This document shows, one piece after another, positions 1 to 6,444 of a stretch of 8,076 bases of DNA. Position 1 is the stretch's first letter; the number at the start of each line of letters is the position of its first letter. The stretch is from Clostridiales bacterium (GTDB lineage: Bacteria > Bacillota > Clostridia > Christensenellales > JAISNN01): assembly GCA_031273965.1 (NCBI GenBank), contig JAISQX010000043.1, positions 1 through 8,076 on the forward strand, given 5' to 3'. The position numbers and the translations under genes were made by a program. The notes beneath the pieces are model-generated. The model had not been told where the DNA came from. It saw only the letters and a list, made by a program, of their open reading frames with translations, and searched no databases.

Positions 1-3000
1 CAGGTACTACAAACAATGGAAATGCAAGTGAAACAGTATTGTCTCCCGCAGAAATATTGCACGTTAATACTTTATTAACGGAACCATTGTCCATAGATAA
101 GCAAAAAGCGTCGTTTACAATAGTAAATCATGGCTATGGAGGAACTGAAGATGTAATAGGCGACGGAAATTTGGGAAACACAACGTCGTTACTTACTACA
201 CTTAGAACACAAATGGATGCCGATGTATACGTAGCATACGTTAATAAGGCAACGATAAAGTATAAAACATATGCAAAAGATCAAGTAAGTCCTAATGATT
301 TCGGCAATCCGAAGTTTGCAAATACAATGGGACAGGCGCTATATGATCCGACGATAGGAAAGGAAGTACACCATAATAATAAAGGGCAGATAATATACGA
401 TTCTTTGATATATGATCAGGCAAAAGATGGACCGGCGGGTACGGAAGTTTACGTAAGTCGCCATGGTGAGATAGAAGATGCCACGGTAATATTAACGCAG
501 TGGATATATAATGAGAATGGGCAAAGAGAAAGAAAGGATGTAGAGCAAATACAGAATTTTAACAAACACAATATAATCATAGTAGACGCGACCGACTCAT
601 ACGATTTTCACCACGCGGTATACGAGGAAGTCAATGCAATCGTTGACGCACTTTCATATGATTTTTTACAAGTCAACGGAACTTTACCGATGGTGAACCT
701 TATCGGACACAGCCGAGGCGGAGTTGTAAATATAATGTACGCGACGAAGCACCCGTATAATGTGTCGAGTGTATACAGTATAGACACGCCGTACAGAAGT
801 TTGGTCGTGGGCGCGGTGAAAAATACGCCGGGCGCGGACGACGCTTTGAGAGCTATAGAAGAAGAGATTTTTGGATTTTATTCGGCGGATTATAGTGAGG
901 GCACAACTCCTTTTACATACATGTTAACGGCGCCGGGCGCGCAGGATTTTTTGAATTACAATGTGATCGACGGAACTATGGAGGCATGGAACGCCGCGGT
1001 GGCGGAAGCCGCCTCAAAAGGACATATTATCAACGCCCATGCTATAGGAAGCGCGGCGAGCGGGGCTTTTTTGTGGGCAAAGCTTCAGCCCATGCTACAG
1101 AAGTTAAAGGATATGTTGGATTCCGGTTCTGAATGGCTTTCTTCCAATATGTACGGTATTTTGGAAACGATAGAAGATATTGTCGGAGCTGAAATGGACG
1201 AAGGTTTTGAGGAAACATTGTCGGAAATATTGTCCGCTGTGGCTGTCGGCGTTGTTGGCGGTACGGTAGTAGGGTTGTTGGCAAAAGCTCTAAAGCCCGT
1301 GATAGTGGGAGCGGTAATTTTTACCGTAGTCAGTGTGGCGGTGTATGCAATTTTTGATATACGATATATGGAATTGGATTTCACACCGCCGGTGTTGAGG
1401 CTTTTAAGCGATTACATTGACGTTGCGGGAGAGGCGATTGCATTGGCGGCGGACGCGATTTTGGACGGGCTATGCCAATGGATAGATATAAGCGAGAGTT
1501 TTAAGGATTCCGTTATAGAACAAATAAGCGCCGCTTTTGATAGAACGGGAGTTATTTTTGACGGGGTTATCGGCACTACTAATTTAGTCGCAAACTTGCC
1601 TAACGCGTTATGTTATATAATGGCAAATTTAATCGGGTTTGAAAACGGAGAAGTGGTCATATACGACGACATATTTATCGACCTTGACTCACAATTGGCG
1701 ACAGGCTTTGACGGCTTTAACAGATTTTATCAGATACACGGAGCGGCGACGGCGGAGGTATGTAATGAGATTACGTTACATAACTATTCGCATGACGACG
1801 AGGTAAATATCGCGTATATAGCGGACGACTTGAAAGCCAAAGCCGAAGCGATAGACGACGCTATAGCCGCGGCGGGAGTGGCGCCCGTGTCTTACGGCGG
1901 TATAGATCCGGATAATCAAGCGGGACTATACAATATATATACGTCTTTGTACGATTATGAGCAGACGGATATAGAGGGCGAGATAAGGATAACGGGATAC
2001 GACGGAGACCTTTCGTCGGGAAGACTTTTGATACCGACGTACTTAAACGGCTACCCCGTAGTCGAGATAAGCCCGACGGCTTTTTGCGGCAATACGTCTA
2101 TCGAGTATCTATATATCGGCGCGAACATACTGACGCTGCGCGAGGGTACGTTCGCGGGTTGCGTAAATCTAAATACAATAATATTTGAGGACGGGCGGCT
2201 TTTGAATATAGAGCCGGAGGTTTTTAAAGGAGATACGAGTATAGCGTATATCAACGCTATTCCGTCGAAGGTGACGTATATAGGGTATGATAATTTTGCG
2301 CAAACGCCGTGGCTGACCGCGGAGATAGCGAAGCTGTCCGCGGGCGAGTATTTTAGAGTGGGCGAGCCAATGTTCGAAACCGTAGCCAAGATCGTTGACA
2401 ACACCGTGGTTGAGGTTGTGGTTGAGACCAAAGCCGTGATATTGGCTTACAAGAACAACGTAAAAGATTATGAATTGATATTGGACGGAGGCAAGCGCAT
2501 AGCGGGAGATTTTACGGTTGTGAACGAAGCCGTCGGATCGGAGATGGGGAGAATAAAGAAGCTGATTATCCGCGACGCGGTGTATTTTGAATACGCGTTT
2601 AAGGGCATGGCATTTAGCGAGCTGGTAATCGATTATGAAAAGACGGAGGGAAACAAGTACGGAGTGATACCGAAGGGAGCTTTTGAGAACTGTACGGGGA
2701 TAGTTAGCGTCGTGCTTGGTGCGAACGTAATATACATAGACGACGACGCTTTCCTCGGTTGTACGGGGCTTGACGTTATATACGTCATGGACGGAGCGCT
2801 TCCGTATATATATGACATAGATTATGAAAATCACCCGAACGATATACCCGAAGTGAGGACGTTTGCGAAGGCGATAGAGTTTAATTATGAACTAAACGGG
2901 CAAACGGTAGTGGAATATAGAGAAGCGGAATATATGAGCATGCTGACGGGCGGTAATTTTCCGAATATTTCGGCGTTAGGCTATAACATAGTCTGGAGGG

Positions 3001-4886
3001 ACGCGGAGGGGAACAGATATTCGGCGGGTTCGGCATGGACGAAGAGCGCGCAAGAGGACTGGATACTTACGGGCGAGTTAGTTCCGATATATTACAACGT
3101 CATACTATATATGGTTATAACCGACGGAGTTAATTGGATAAGCGACGCGTATATTTTTCAATATACGGTGTCGGACACGGTGGTGTTTGGGGACGGTTTA
3201 ACGTCGATAGGCTACGGATTGTCTGATTTTGAGACCGAAGGGTATGAATTCTTGGGATTTTACTGGAACGGCGATACGACGAAAACGATAGTAACGGGAT
3301 TCGGAGCGGGAAATACGGGAGATATGGAGTATACGGCGCTGTACAAGGCGGAACAGTATAAGCTTGAAGTAAAGACGAACGCGAACGACGAGTCGTCGGC
3401 GGTGGAGAGTTACTACTTTGAGTTTGGAGAGTACATGTCGATAAAAGGAGAGATAAACTCCTGGAAAGGAGAGGGATATACGTATACGTATAGGATAGAG
3501 TCCAGCGACGAAGCAATGCTGGGAGAGGAGGGAATTTGGTCGGTGGCGGGCGACGTGAGATACAGTATAGTATGGACGCCGATAGAATATACGGCTACGT
3601 TTGTCAACGGAGAAACACATAGGATAGAAACGACGTTTACGGTGGAGAGCGGAGTATCGAGCGCGACGTTCGCGCAGATAGAGGAGGAAATGAAGCAAAA
3701 TTCTATCTTGGGCGGTCTGATATTCAACGGATGGAAGTATTACGGAGAGTTAGGCGGCGGAATAACGTGCGGAGAGATTCCGAAAGGAAGAGCGGGAAAC
3801 GTAATATTGCAGGCGCAATGGAGATATCCCGTGGTGTCGACGCAGGGGAATACGAACATAACGGTGACGTTGGACAATACGGTGTTGGATTTTGCCGGCG
3901 CGGACGCGACGAAGATATATAGCGTAACCGTGGCTGTAACCGTGCGGAGTTTTTCGTTATGGGGGAATGCAAATGAAGAGTATATAATGAGTATGACGTT
4001 TGCGGGCGGACGTTCTTATGATATCTATATGAAGAACATGCGTATAAAAGGGCGCGTTACGTTGACGGGATCGGGAACGGGAGCGACGGCGATAAACGCG
4101 GGTAACGCAATAGGAATAAAGATATATTATACGGGAGCGTGCGCGATAACGGGAGGCGCGGGCGGCAACGGAGTGAACGGGACGACGGCGGGAAGTAACG
4201 GCGGGAACGGCGGTGCGGGAGGAAAAGCCATAGACGCGAAAGCGCTGTCGTTCGGAATGATAGGAACGGGAAGTCTGGCGATAACGGGAGGCGCGGGCGG
4301 AAACGGCGGAAACGGAGCCGCGGGTACGAACGGAATCAACGGCGGAAAAGGCGCGAACGTATCGGGGAACCTGTTTAAGCCTAAGAACGGAGAGAACGGA
4401 GGCGCGGGCGGCGTCGGCGGAAACGGAGGTAACGGAGGTAACGGCGGAAGCGGCGGCTACGCGATAAGCTGCGCAAGCATAACGGTGGACGACGGTTCGG
4501 TAAATCTGTATGCGACGGGCGGCGCGGGCGGAAGCGGCGGAAACGGCGGAAACGGAGGGAAAGGCGGCAACGGCGGAGCGGGAGGCGACGACAACAACGC
4601 GTTCATCATAGCCAATCCCGGTAACGGCGGTAACGGCGGCAACGGCGGCGCCGGCGGCAACGGCGGAAGCAACGGAACGGGAAGCGAAGCGATATCGATG
4701 AGCGGAACGGCGCCGGCGAGTATAGTTAAGACAAAAGGCGCGAGCGGTCATGTGGGACAAAAAGGCAACGGAGGCGCGGGCGGAAGCGGCGGAGCGGGCG
4801 GCGACAAAGGCGCCGTGGGAAGCAACGGCTCTAACGGCTCTAACGGCTCTACCGGAGCCAGCGGCAACAACGGCGCGTTAGTGTAA
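1..4886 (+). CDS. Giant multidomain surface-type protein: lipase-like hydrolase, LRR, InlB-type repeats, Gly-rich tail (5'-partial)
   Basis: The frame is open from the left edge (codons from base 3) to TAA at 4884-4886. The first possible start, TTG at 39, has no ribosome site and the frame continues upstream, so the gene is taken as 5'-truncated. Numbering residues from that TTG: about 24-345 is a lipase-like alpha/beta hydrolase with HGYGG (31-35) and GHSRGG (223-228, nucleophile Ser225). About 393-440 is strongly hydrophobic. About 645-760 and 840-915 are BspA-like leucine-rich repeats. About 948-1262 is InlB-type repeats. About 1343-1610 is Gly/Asn-rich. Such mixtures are typical of secreted or wall-associated adhesin-like proteins of gut Firmicutes, so an extracellular site is inferred. 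The signal peptide would be outside the window, and no LPXTG motif or basic tail is seen at the C-terminus (ends NNGALV). The substrate is unknown. The coding call is very secure; the function is not. Confidence 0.93.
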   Translation, partial: GTTNNGNASETVLSPAEILHVNTLLTEPLSIDKQKASFTIVNHGYGGTEDVIGDGNLGNTTSLLTTLRTQMDADVYVAYVNKATIKYKTYAKDQVSPNDFGNPKFANTMGQALYDPTIGKEVHHNNKGQIIYDSLIYDQAKDGPAGTEVYVSRHGEIEDATVILTQWIYNENGQRERKDVEQIQNFNKHNIIIVDATDSYDFHHAVYEEVNAIVDALSYDFLQVNGTLPMVNLIGHSRGGVVNIMYATKHPYNVSSVYSIDTPYRSLVVGAVKNTPGADDALRAIEEEIFGFYSADYSEGTTPFTYMLTAPGAQDFLNYNVIDGTMEAWNAAVAEAASKGHIINAHAIGSAASGAFLWAKLQPMLQKLKDMLDSGSEWLSSNMYGILETIEDIVGAEMDEGFEETLSEILSAVAVGVVGGTVVGLLAKALKPVIVGAVIFTVVSVAVYAIFDIRYMELDFTPPVLRLLSDYIDVAGEAIALAADAILDGLCQWIDISESFKDSVIEQISAAFDRTGVIFDGVIGTTNLVANLPNALCYIMANLIGFENGEVVIYDDIFIDLDSQLATGFDGFNRFYQIHGAATAEVCNEITLHNYSHDDEVNIAYIADDLKAKAEAIDDAIAAAGVAPVSYGGIDPDNQAGLYNIYTSLYDYEQTDIEGEIRITGYDGDLSSGRLLIPTYLNGYPVVEISPTAFCGNTSIEYLYIGANILTLREGTFAGCVNLNTIIFEDGRLLNIEPEVFKGDTSIAYINAIPSKVTYIGYDNFAQTPWLTAEIAKLSAGEYFRVGEPMFETVAKIVDNTVVEVVVETKAVILAYKNNVKDYELILDGGKRIAGDFTVVNEAVGSEMGRIKKLIIRDAVYFEYAFKGMAFSELVIDYEKTEGNKYGVIPKGAFENCTGIVSVVLGANVIYIDDDAFLGCTGLDVIYVMDGALPYIYDIDYENHPNDIPEVRTFAKAIEFNYELNGQTVVEYREAEYMSMLTGGNFPNISALGYNIVWRDAEGNRYSAGSAWTKSAQEDWILTGELVPIYYNVILYMVITDGVNWISDAYIFQYTVSDTVVFGDGLTSIGYGLSDFETEGYEFLGFYWNGDTTKTIVTGFGAGNTGDMEYTALYKAEQYKLEVKTNANDESSAVESYYFEFGEYMSIKGEINSWKGEGYTYTYRIESSDEAMLGEEGIWSVAGDVRYSIVWTPIEYTATFVNGETHRIETTFTVESGVSSATFAQIEEEMKQNSILGGLIFNGWKYYGELGGGITCGEIPKGRAGNVILQAQWRYPVVSTQGNTNITVTLDNTVLDFAGADATKIYSVTVAVTVRSFSLWGNANEEYIMSMTFAGGRSYDIYMKNMRIKGRVTLTGSGTGATAINAGNAIGIKIYYTGACAITGGAGGNGVNGTTAGSNGGNGGAGGKAIDAKALSFGMIGTGSLAITGGAGGNGGNGAAGTNGINGGKGANVSGNLFKPKNGENGGAGGVGGNGGNGGNGGSGGYAISCASITVDDGSVNLYATGGAGGSGGNGGNGGKGGNGGAGGDDNNAFIIANPGNGGNGGNGGAGGNGGSNGTGSEAISMSGTAPASIVKTKGASGHVGQKGNGGAGGSGGAGGDKGAVGSNGSNGSNGSTGASGNNGALV
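108..1073 (+). other. Lipase-like alpha/beta hydrolase domain in the giant protein
   Basis: Seen: a beta strand ending in VNHGYGG (a typical oxyanion-hole HG), a strand NIIIVDAT, an amphipathic helix, then VNLIGHSRGGVV, the classic strand-nucleophile-helix turn with Ser225 (codon 711-713). The next strand, VYSIDTPY, supplies D249, and HIINAHAIGS supplies H329 and H334 as candidates to complete the triad. About 190 residues separate the HG motif from the nucleophile, longer than in a minimal lipase, so a large insertion or lid lies between them. The fold call is well supported by motif order. Whether it acts as lipase, esterase or peptidase cannot be told, and the Asp and His assignments are guesses. 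Confidence 0.75.
1215..1358 (+). other. Internal hydrophobic, glycine-zipper-like segment
   Basis: Residues about 393-440 of the giant protein contain a run with VGVVGG, TVVGLLAK and VIVGAVIFTVVSVAVYAIF and almost no charge except one lysine pair. It is long enough for two membrane helices split at KALKP (416-420), with small residues spaced as in glycine zippers. It lies directly after the hydrolase domain and is followed by amphipathic helices (about 452-480). It may be a membrane hairpin or a buried helical core. Confidence 0.55.
1971..2783 (+). repeat. Two blocks of BspA-like leucine-rich repeats (LRR_5 type)
   Basis: Residues about 645-760 read as successive 22-24-residue turns with the hallmark pattern of BspA-type repeats: LLIPTYLNGYPVVEISPTAF, then CGNTSIEYLYIGANILTLRE, then GTFAGCVNLNTIIF and EVFKGDTSIAYINAI. 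A second block at about 840-915 has GVIPKGAFENCTGIVSVVLG and DDDAFLGCTGLDVIYV. The recurring 'aF.gct.i..i.ig..i..i' signature is diagnostic of this family, found in surface proteins that bind host or matrix ligands. The intervening about 80 residues (760-840) carry a different beta-rich sequence. Confidence 0.8.
2880..3824 (+). repeat. About four InlB-type (Listeria-Bacteroides) beta repeats
   Basis: Residues about 948-1262 fall into four units of roughly 70-90 residues. Junctions recur as PIYYNVILY, AEQYKLEV and PIEYTATFV. The last unit is closest to consensus: TTFTVESG, then IFNGWKYYG, then IPKGRAGNVILQAQW, matching the 'tYtves...f.GWy...IpkGstGnvtl.AkW' pattern of the InlB B-repeat family. 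The second unit has GYEFLGFYWNGD and GDMEYTALY. The first and third are more diverged (YNIVWRDAEGNRYSAG; YRIESSDEAMLGEEGIW). These usually act as extended beta-grasp-like stalk modules in surface proteins. Confidence 0.75.
4065..4868 (+). repeat. Gly/Asn-rich low-complexity tail with four recurrent beta modules
   Basis: Residues about 1343-1610 are dominated by GG-A/N/S triplets (for example GGAGGNGGNGG), encoded by imperfect GGC-GGA-AAC repeats. The region is not uniform. A short non-Gly segment beginning with AI recurs before each Gly block: AINAGNAIGIKIYYTG (1351), AIDAKALSFGMIGTGS (1398), AISCASITVDDGSVNL (1475), AISMSGTAPASIVKTK (1551). The first three run on into (I/A)TGGAGG(N/S)G. Spacing is 47, 77 and 76 residues. 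The tail closes with repeated SNGSNGS and no anchor motif. The local base composition is much richer in G+C than the start of the gene. Confidence 0.85.
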
Positions 4887-4925
4887 AAAGAAGCCCATAT
4901 GTAAAAAAGATTTTGTTCAAAAATA

Positions 4926-4966
4926 AACGGATAACGGATAAGAATAACAAGTAACGAATAACGGTA
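4926..4966 (+). repeat. Degenerate heptamer tandem run (AACGGAT-like)
   Basis: Just after the giant gene, six consecutive units read AACGGAT, AACGGAT, AAGAAT (one base short), AACAAGT, AACGAAT and AACGGTA. The last two run into the left arm of the adjacent hairpin. No coding frame is supported here. The function is unknown; slippage-derived sequence is the simplest reading. Confidence 0.5.
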
Positions 4967-5017
4967 TACGAAGAGGATATTTTTCCTTAATAGAGTATAC
5001 CGTTATTTGTCGGTTAC
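4951..5017. repeat. Inverted repeat / hairpin downstream of the giant gene
   Basis: AATAACGGTATAC (4957-4969) is perfectly complementary to GTATACCGTTATT (4995-5007), giving a 13-bp stem around a 25-base loop. One G-T wobble and two more pairs extend it outward, and GTAAC (4951-4955) can alternatively pair with GTTAC (5013-5017) across a bulge. A 4-bp AGGA/TCCT mini-stem fits inside the loop. No T-run follows on either strand, so this is not a standard intrinsic terminator, though it could act as a 3'-end barrier for the giant transcript. It may also be a small palindromic repeat. Confidence 0.6.
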
Positions 5018-5120
5018 GGATAATGCGGACGTTGTTGAATGCGGGGCTTGCGTACATTTAACCGAAAAATCATTTTGCCGGATAAACACCTTTTTTGTTT
5101 TTTGATAATATACTGACAAT

Positions 5121-5300
5121 GAGGCTGCGGAATAATTAACCGCAACCTTGTTGCTTTTGATTTTTTGCGGCGTCTTTTTGGTTAAATTCTGTCTTTTGCG
5201 CCTTTTAACGTAGCTCCGCTACGCCCTAAGGCACAAAAAGGAGAAAATTTATCTCAAAAGACCGCTCGCAAAAATCTCAAATTAATTACTCCGCAGCCTC
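5121..5300. repeat. 180-bp imperfect palindrome, MITE-like, flanked by AAT
   Basis: The ends GAGGCTGCGGAATAATTAA (5121-5139) and the complement of 5282-5300 match at 18 of 19 positions. The similarity continues inward along nearly the whole element: the left arm TTTTGATTTTTTGCG, GTCTTTTTGGTTAAATT and CTTTTGCGCCTT each have a near-complementary partner at 5228-5280. The centre is a tight hairpin, CGTAGC-TCC-GCTACG (5209-5223). The main asymmetry is about 15 extra bases in the left arm (5140-5154), themselves able to form GCAAC/GTTGC. AAT lies on both sides (5118-5120 and 5301-5303), a possible 3-bp target duplication. There is no ORF inside. A non-autonomous mobile repeat is the favoured reading; a structured leader RNA for zupT is the alternative. 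Confidence 0.75.
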
Positions 5301-5318
5301 AATAAGAATATTTTTTCC

Positions 5319-5323
5319 GGAGG
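5319..5323 (+). promoter_or_regulatory. Ribosome binding site of zupT
   Basis: GGAGG within CCGGAGGAAG, 8 bases before the ATG at 5332. It fixes the start of the importer gene. It lies only 18 bases past the end of the 180-bp palindrome, so the transcript leader must contain, or start inside, that element. A TATACT at 5109-5114 resembles a -10 box but has no convincing -35 partner. Confidence 0.8.
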
Positions 5324-5331
5324 AAGATAAT

Positions 5332-6207
5332 ATGTTTTCCGAAAAGGTGCTTTACGCGTTTTTATTGACGTTGGCGGCGGGATTGTCAACGGGGATAGGG
5401 AGCGTAATAGCGCTGTTCTCCAAAAAGACCAACGCAAAATTTCTTTCCGTAAGTCTGGGGTTTTCCGCGGGAGTGATGATCTATGTGTCGATGACGGAGA
5501 TATTTTTTAAGGCGAAAATATCGCTTTCCGAGTGTTTTGGAGATAAGTGGGGATTATTGACGACCGTCGCGGCGTTTTTTTGCGGAATAGCCGCAATTGC
5601 TCTAATCGACAAGCTTATTCCTTTAAAAGGAGATACGAAAGATATAACGAATATATCCGCCGCAAATCTAAAAAACGACGAACCGAGGATAAAAAGATCG
5701 CTTAAAAGAGCGCTTAGAGGAGGAGATTCGTACGAGATAAACGGGATTGCGTCTCCAAATCTTTTGAGATCGGGATTGTTTACCGCGCTTGCTCTCGGAA
5801 TACACAATTTTCCAGAGGGATTGGCGACGTTTATGTCGGCGTTGCGCGATTTACAAATAGCCGTACCGATTGTGGCGGCGATAGCCATTCATAATATTCC
5901 CGAGGGGATAGCCGTGTCTGTACCCGTATATTATGCCACGGGCAATAAGAAAAAAGCTTTCGGGTACTCTTTTTTGTCGGGAATTACCGAGCCTTTGGGG
6001 GCGGCGATAGGGTATTTTATACTTTTGCCTTTTTTAAACGACGCGGTTATGGGGATAGTCTTCGCCGCAGTCGCGGGAATAATGGTTTTTATATCGATAG
6101 ACGAGCTGCTGCCTTCGGCGCGCGAATACGGAGAACACCGTCTTTCCGTATACGGGCTTTTTGGCGGAATGGCGATTATGGCGACGAGTTTGGTATTATT
6201 TGCGTAA
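5332..6207 (+). CDS. zupT: ZupT-like ZIP-family zinc/divalent metal importer
   Basis: A 291-residue membrane protein with about eight hydrophobic segments (roughly 6-28, 36-57, 74-94, 147-168, 178-200, 208-233, 238-255, 273-290). The ZIP metal-site signatures are intact: HNFPEG (158-163) and HNIPEG (187-192) in the fourth and fifth helices, followed by SGITEPLGA (216-224) and DELLPSA (257-263). In the family these helices form the metal path, and ZupT proteins import Zn2+ and often Fe2+ or Mn2+ through the cytoplasmic membrane. It is somewhat longer than E. coli ZupT (257 residues, from memory). The extra length is a loop at about 98-146 that is polar and basic (RIKRSLKRALRGG) rather than histidine-rich. 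The ATG is set by GGAGG eight bases upstream. No metalloregulator site was recognised and no metal gene is adjacent, so the exact metal is inferred. Confidence 0.9.
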   Translation: MFSEKVLYAFLLTLAAGLSTGIGSVIALFSKKTNAKFLSVSLGFSAGVMIYVSMTEIFFKAKISLSECFGDKWGLLTTVAAFFCGIAAIALIDKLIPLKGDTKDITNISAANLKNDEPRIKRSLKRALRGGDSYEINGIASPNLLRSGLFTALALGIHNFPEGLATFMSALRDLQIAVPIVAAIAIHNIPEGIAVSVPVYYATGNKKKAFGYSFLSGITEPLGAAIGYFILLPFLNDAVMGIVFAAVAGIMVFISIDELLPSAREYGEHRLSVYGLFGGMAIMATSLVLFA

Positions 6208-6251
6208 GCGATACGTAAAAAAGTTTTCATGTGTAAGCTCGTCGTGTTTTG

Positions 6252-6279
6252 TACGGTTGCGCTAATACGGTTGCGCTAA
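6252..6279 (+). repeat. Perfect 14-bp tandem duplication
   Basis: TACGGTTGCGCTAA occurs twice head to tail (6252-6265 and 6266-6279), followed by the first two bases of a third copy. It lies in the 237-base gap between zupT and the hydrolase gene, upstream of the promoter at 6365. It may be a recent slippage duplication or paired protein-binding sites. Apart from this repeat, the promoter and the ribosome site, nothing else convincing was found in the gap. Confidence 0.75.
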
Positions 6280-6364
6280 TATAGTAATATGAGCTTTTTA
6301 TTGCGTCCTATCGCGCCGCCCGGCGGGAAATTGTAATGTTTTTATTTTTTTAATATCTTATGAA

Positions 6365-6393
6365 TTGACAAAAAAACAAAAATGGTTTATACT
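6365..6393 (+). promoter_or_regulatory. Sigma-A (sigma-70 type) promoter for the hydrolase gene
   Basis: TTGACA (6365-6370), a 17-base A-rich spacer, then TATACT (6388-6393): a perfect -35, optimal spacing, and a -10 one base off TATAAT. Transcription would begin near 6400, giving a leader of about 45 bases before the GTG at 6445. This separates the hydrolase gene from zupT as its own unit. No operator was recognised. Confidence 0.8.
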
Positions 6394-6432
6394 TCTTTAT
6401 AAATAAAACGCTTTCCGATTTTCCGAGCGTAT

Positions 6433-6438
6433 AAGGAG
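6433..6438 (+). promoter_or_regulatory. Ribosome binding site fixing a GTG start
   Basis: AAGGAG, six bases before GTG at 6445-6447. The spacing and strength favour GTG as the true start, which also includes the complete N-terminal membrane helix. Confidence 0.8.
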
Positions 6439-6444
6439 TCCGCC

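Noticed and set aside
39..41. TTG as the start codon of the giant gene
   Set aside because: There is no ribosome site before it and the same frame is open back to the window edge, so the true start is probably upstream.
2169..2834. Minus-strand open frame of 221 codons inside the giant gene
   Set aside because: No recognisable motif and fully antisense to the leucine-rich repeat region.
3957..4760. Long minus-strand open frame (267 codons) opposite the Gly-rich tail
   Set aside because: It is the antisense of GC-rich Gly repeats, composed of Ala/Ser/Val/Arg low-complexity residues; the plus frame carries recognisable domains.
4142..4868. CRISPR-like or satellite DNA array in the Gly-rich region
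   Set aside because: Repeats are short, irregular, in frame and translate to Gly-rich protein; there are no constant repeat/spacer units.
5104..5114. GATAAT/TATACT as a zupT promoter -10 box
   Set aside because: No acceptable -35 hexamer 16-18 bases upstream.
6235..6296. AAGCTC/GAGCTT stem followed by TTTTT as a zupT terminator
   Set aside because: Only six base pairs around a 50-base loop; too weak to call.
6314..6325. CGCCG/CGGCG palindrome before a T-rich stretch
   Set aside because: The stem leaves a two-base loop unless shortened, and the T-rich stretch starts more than ten bases away.
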